From NCBI GenBank assembly GCA_041485845.1, contig JBGPKH010000025.1:1-29769 (forward strand): DNA of 29,769 bases. Reading direction: 5' to 3'. A model generated the notes under the pieces. That model worked only from the letters and a program-made list of their open reading frames with translations, searched no databases and had not been told where the DNA came from. A program made the translations under genes and the position numbers. Of this stretch, positions 24,845 through 29,769 are shown one piece after another; the first letter of the stretch is position 1; each line of letters opens with the position of its first letter. The stretch is from OMOG01 sp041485845 (GTDB lineage Bacteria > Acidobacteriota > Terriglobia > Bryobacterales > Bryobacteraceae).

Positions 24845-25140
24845 TGCCGCCCGAGCCTCATCCCATGGTCGAGGCCGTCTGTAACCTCCTCGAGCAGCGC
24901 CGCCACTGGACCGGCGCCGCTTCGGAACTCTTGGAACTTCTGCAAGCCCGTCATGTCCTGCGCGACGCCAGAGGCGTCCAAGCCGTCAGCGGCGTTCCAG
25001 ACGCCCAAGGGCGTCTCGCAGCAGCTCAAAACCTGCATTCTGACCCTGTCCGACAGCCGTATCGAGTTGATATTCCGTCGCTTACACGAGGGCACCCCAT
25101 CATCGAGCTCCGCGACGATCCGGGAGACGCATCGGGAGGC
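24845..25140 (+). pseudogene. Frameshifted C-terminal remnant of a mobile-element primase/helicase-like gene
   Basis: Two + frames alternate to give one coherent protein tail. PHPMVEAVCNLLEQRRHWTG with ASELLELLQ lies at about 24855-24945. A second frame gives QTPKGVSQQLKTCILTLSDS with RIELIFRRLHEG at about 24998-25093, and the first frame returns with HPIIELRDDPGDAS at about 25092-25135. The pattern (W-TG-ASELL, then P..VS..L, then I..FRR, then IIEL) matches the winged-helix-like C-terminal domain of phage/plasmid-type primase-helicase proteins common in soil bacteria. At least two frameshifts and loss of the whole N-terminal part make it a pseudogene. Family naming is from memory of the pattern. 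Confidence 0.6.
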
Positions 25141-25181
25141 CGGATGCAACTCCACACACCTGAAATACTTGCGCCTCCCCG

Positions 25182-25245
25182 GTGGGCCAGGCGCTTCTCG
25201 CCCTCCCCAACTTCTGATCCTGTGGGCCAGGCGCTTTCGCCTGCC
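25182..25245 (+). repeat. Short direct repeat with hairpin potential
   Basis: GTGGGCCAGGCGCTT occurs at 25182-25196 and again at 25222-25236, 40 bp apart. The second copy continues as TCGCCTGCC and can fold back on GGCCAGGCG with a single bulge. It resembles dispersed intergenic repeats of acidobacterial genomes; I cannot count copies here. Confidence 0.55.
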
Positions 25246-25327
25246 AAAACCACTCACGCCTCTGGCGAAACTAAAGCGAACAGCCAGGCCCCGCCCCAAA
25301 ACCTGCGCCGCGTACCAAACTTCTTGG

Positions 25328-25355
25328 TAAAATAGAACTTAACCCCAAAGAGGAG
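25328..25355 (+). promoter_or_regulatory. -10 element and ribosome binding site of gyrA
   Basis: TAAAAT (25328-25333) is a good -10; the matching -35 region is poor. AGAGGAG (25349-25355) lies 5 nt before the TTG start at 25361 and decides that start. The predicted leader is about 20 nt. Confidence 0.55.
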
Positions 25356-25360
25356 TCAGC

Positions 25361-27883
<2,523 letters not shown>

Positions 27884-27895
27884 ACTGGTTGTGGC

Positions 27896-28741
27896 ATGGC
27901 AGCATTCGTGGAATTCTCGAACCCGGCGCGTATGCGGGAGAAGGAAGAGCGGCTCCTGGCGGCGCTCGGGCGCATGGAGCGCGTGATCGTGGCGTTTTCG
28001 GGCGGCACGGATTCGGCGTACCTGGCCTGGGCGGCGAAGCGCGCGCTGGGCGCGGGCGCTCTGGCGATGACCGCGGATTCGGCGTCGCTGCCGGAATCGC
28101 ACAAGCGCGATGCGGAGGAGTTCGTCCGGCGCTTCGGAATCGCGCACGAGTACATTCAGACGTTCGAGTTCGACAATCCGGACTATGCCGCCAACAACCC
28201 CGACCGCTGTTTCCACTGCAAGGACGAACTGTTCACGCGCTTGCAGCAGGTGGGCCGCGAGCGCGGATACCAGCACATCGTCTACGGTGTGAACCAGGAT
28301 GACCTGGGCGATTACCGGCCGGGCCAGAACGCGGCGAAGAAGCACGAAGTGGAAGCACCGCTCGCGGATGCGGGCCTGTCGAAGGCGGAGATTCGCGAGC
28401 TCTCGCGGCTGGCGGGTCTGCCGACCTGGGACCGTCCGGCGTCGGCCTGTTTGAGCTCGCGGATTCCCTACGGAACGGCGGTGACCATCGAAAACGTGAA
28501 GACCGTGGAAGTGGGCGAGGAAGAGATCAAGGCGCTGGGCTTCCGCCAATTCCGCGTGCGCTTTCACGGCGAGGTGGTGCGGATCGAGATCGCGCGCGAG
28601 GAAATGGAGCGCGCGTTGACGGTGGAGATGGCGCAACGCTTCACGGCGATCTTCAAGGGCCTGGGATTCCAGTATGTAACGCTGGATCTGGAGGGGTATC
28701 GGCAGGGATCGCTGAATGAGGTGCTGGGGCTGAAGAAGTAG
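27896..28741 (+). CDS. larE: ATP-dependent sacrificial sulfur transferase LarE
   Basis: A 281-aa PP-loop enzyme that adenylylates pyridinium-dicarboxylate mononucleotide and donates its own cysteine sulfur during synthesis of the nickel-pincer nucleotide cofactor of lactate racemase-type enzymes. The PP-loop is SGGTDS at residues 35-40. The sulfur donor is Cys185 in ACLSSRIPYG, equal to Cys176 of Lactobacillus LarE. A CFHC pair lies at 105-108 in NPDRCFHCK, as in many homologues. The length is normal. It sits 12 nt after gyrA, away from larB, larC or larA, none of which is in this window, so the host enzyme for the cofactor is not visible. Confidence 0.93.
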   Translation: MAAFVEFSNPARMREKEERLLAALGRMERVIVAFSGGTDSAYLAWAAKRALGAGALAMTADSASLPESHKRDAEEFVRRFGIAHEYIQTFEFDNPDYAANNPDRCFHCKDELFTRLQQVGRERGYQHIVYGVNQDDLGDYRPGQNAAKKHEVEAPLADAGLSKAEIRELSRLAGLPTWDRPASACLSSRIPYGTAVTIENVKTVEVGEEEIKALGFRQFRVRFHGEVVRIEIAREEMERALTVEMAQRFTAIFKGLGFQYVTLDLEGYRQGSLNEVLGLKK

Positions 28742-28823
28742 GCAGGGCATATGAACGGATCCTCAGAAAAACAAAGCACGGGTTTTGTCAAGCGTTTTGT
28801 GTAAACGGCTTTTCGTTCCTATT
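28742..28823. other. Convergent gap after larE
   Basis: An AT-rich stretch with a minus-strand ACAAA/TTTGT stem followed by a run of T (about 28771-28795) could be a weak terminator. Nothing else is seen. Confidence 0.3.
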
Positions 28824-29297
28824 TCACATTTGTCTCAAGGCCTGGCGAATTTCCTCGTTGGACATCTCATCGGGTTGCCTTCCCGGCGCCAGGATGACCC
28901 GGTGAACAGAGCAGCGCCGCATGAGCCTCGCGGCTGCATCGCGCGCGCCTGCTTGGCCAGCCGGATCGCCATCCAACATCAGGACGATTTCACCAAACCG
29001 GCCGGCCAGCAGGTCTGCCTGCTGTTGGGATAACGCGGCCCCCATCAGCGCCACGACCGCACAGAAGCCGGCTTGGTGCATCCGCATACAATCGAAGAAA
29101 CCTTCGACCACTACCACCCTGCGGTCGCTTCCGGCCGCGGCGCGATGGTAGTTGAACAACACCGCCGATTTCCGAAATCCGGCGGGAAATCGGTATCGCG
29201 GCGGCTCGGCGGCGACCGAGCGACCACAATAGGCCACCAGCCGGCCATGCTCGTCATGGATCGGAATCGCCAGCCGCCCGGTCATGATTCCTGGACC
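28824..29297 (-). pseudogene. 5'-truncated DnaG-like (Toprim) primase of mobile-element type
   Basis: The minus strand encodes GPGIMTGRLAIPIHDEHGRL with VAYCGRS, then PRYRFPAGFRKSAVLFNYH, the Toprim strand VVVVEGFFDCMRMHQAGF, and EIVLMLDGDPAGQAGARDAA with a tail PDEMSNEEIRQALRQM and stop. The Toprim acidic residues (Glu in VEGFFD and the DGD) are present. The zinc-binding CHC2 domain and the primase N-terminal half are missing; the homology ends abruptly at about 29297, where an IS256 transposase piece begins. The frame is open to 29465, but residues beyond the junction are not primase. It is therefore a broken gene, not the cell's own dnaG. Confidence 0.8.
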
Positions 29298-29440
29298 AGC
29301 AAATGGTCTTGGATTTCGCGCGTGCGCATCCCCCGCGCGTACAGCGAGACGATCTTGTCGTCGAAGCCCGTGAATCGCGTTTGCCCTTTGGCGCAACGAC
29401 GACCTCAGGCCTGGGTTGATTCCACCGGTCGCCTGGACAG
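29297..29440 (-). pseudogene. IS256-family transposase fragment
   Basis: On the minus strand AKGQTRFTGFDDKIVSLYAR with GMRTREIQDHLL is encoded at about 29297-29392. FDDKI.SLYARGM..REIQ.HL is a hallmark of IS256 (Mutator-type) transposases. The N-terminal part RPEVVVAPKG (about 29390-29425) is in a neighbouring frame, so there is a frameshift. The protein is cut off at the junction with the primase remnant, and only about 45 of some 400 residues survive. No IS ends or target duplication were found. Confidence 0.75.
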
Positions 29441-29480
29441 ATGATTTTGGTATCCGGCCAAACACCCGAGGAGGCGACCG

Positions 29481-29769
29481 ATGGAAACCTTCGCGAAGCT
29501 CTTTTGAACGCTTCCTGGTTTTTGTATATCACTGTTTCGACCGAATCGTCATCCAGGGATACCTACCCCTGTTGACTCGCCCCGAGCACATCGTCCATTT
29601 CTTCCGCGCCAGAAACTCGTCGCCATTACGGACCGCTTCGCCGGCTTCGAAGCGCAATCCCTGAACGTCCACGTCGACTTCCCCCCTGTTTCAGCGGATG
29701 GCTCTTCCCGTCATGGCCGGCAAAACCAAAATCGCCGGCACCAAGATCCACGATACCCGGATGATACGG
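29481..29769 (+). pseudogene. Frameshifted gene of an unnamed family, running off the window
   Basis: A GAGGAGG Shine-Dalgarno sequence (29468-29474) precedes the ATG at 29481, which reads METFAKLF and then a stop. Removing one T from the TTTT run near 29502-29505 restores ERFLVFVYHCFDRIVIQGYL with PLLTRPEHIVHFFR. I recall this as the N-terminus of a multi-copy uncharacterised protein in soil bacteria, without being able to verify it. After about 29610 further frame changes occur; KTKIAGTKIHDTRM is encoded near the window end in a different frame. It is probably a pseudogene; a sequencing error in the T run could explain the first shift but not the later ones. Confidence 0.6.

Noticed and set aside
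17503..25299. A 2598-codon open frame on the minus strand, antisense to the TPR and TamB-TamA genes
   Set aside because: Its translation is Arg/Gln/His/Ala-rich without domains and spans two real genes, a gap and a pseudogene. It arises from GC-rich codon bias of the sense strand.
28824..29465. A 213-aa intact primase gene
   Set aside because: The first ~56 residues come from an out-of-frame IS256 piece; true homology starts at GPGIMTGR, so it is a truncated chimera.

Overview
The window looks like chromosome of a GC-rich Acidobacteriota, most likely of the Solibacter/Bryobacter kind. The reasons are a very large Oar-type TonB-dependent receptor with an N-terminal carboxypeptidase-regulatory-like domain, a secreted GH106-like glycosidase beside it, a twin-arginine Gfo/Idh/MocA oxidoreductase, frequent GTG and TTG starts, and intergenic repeats of types I associate with that group. 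This placement is inference from gene content; no rRNA or other taxonomic marker is present.

Layout from left to right. 194-3124 (-) is a secreted S9 peptidase. 3327-3623 (+) is a small unknown gene. 4099-5265 (+) is a Gfo/Idh/MocA oxidoreductase. 5416-6198 (+) is an unknown protein. 6591-8526 (-) is a two-gene unit, Ppx/GppA phosphatase plus a short CHAD protein. 9074-14736 (-) holds the GH106-like glycosidase and the TonB-dependent receptor, with a hairpin terminator between them. Across a divergent promoter region that carries a 31-bp imperfect palindrome, 14925-17276 (+) encodes an MFS exporter and a response-regulator/diguanylate cyclase. 17377-24696 (+) encodes a TPR lipoprotein-like or periplasmic protein and a giant 2238-aa protein. 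25361-28741 (+) is gyrA followed by larE. The right end (28.8-29.8 kb) is a scar zone of mobile-element and broken genes.

The outstanding item is the 2238-aa protein at 17980-24696. In one uninterrupted frame it carries an inner-membrane anchor, a complete TamB/AsmA-like body with the C-terminal TamB (DUF490) domain, then five POTRA-like repeats and an Omp85 beta-barrel. It is a natural TamB-TamA fusion that would cross the whole cell envelope covalently. The fused order matches the known contact between the TamB C-terminus and the TamA POTRA region, and the barrel half has no signal peptide of its own. A TPR gene sits 18 nt upstream.

Two window-wide patterns stand out. First, about eight intact genes have no Shine-Dalgarno sequence but carry a TANNNT -10-like hexamer 6-11 nt before the start codon, which suggests leaderless or nearly leaderless transcripts. 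The genes with a good Shine-Dalgarno sequence are those inside operons or with a real leader. Second, several spaces between intact genes hold decayed gene pieces: the asnA 3' end, a group II intron reverse transcriptase, a GNAT acetyltransferase, two different primase-like proteins, an IS256 transposase and a frameshifted repeat-family gene. No tRNA, rRNA or CRISPR array was seen.
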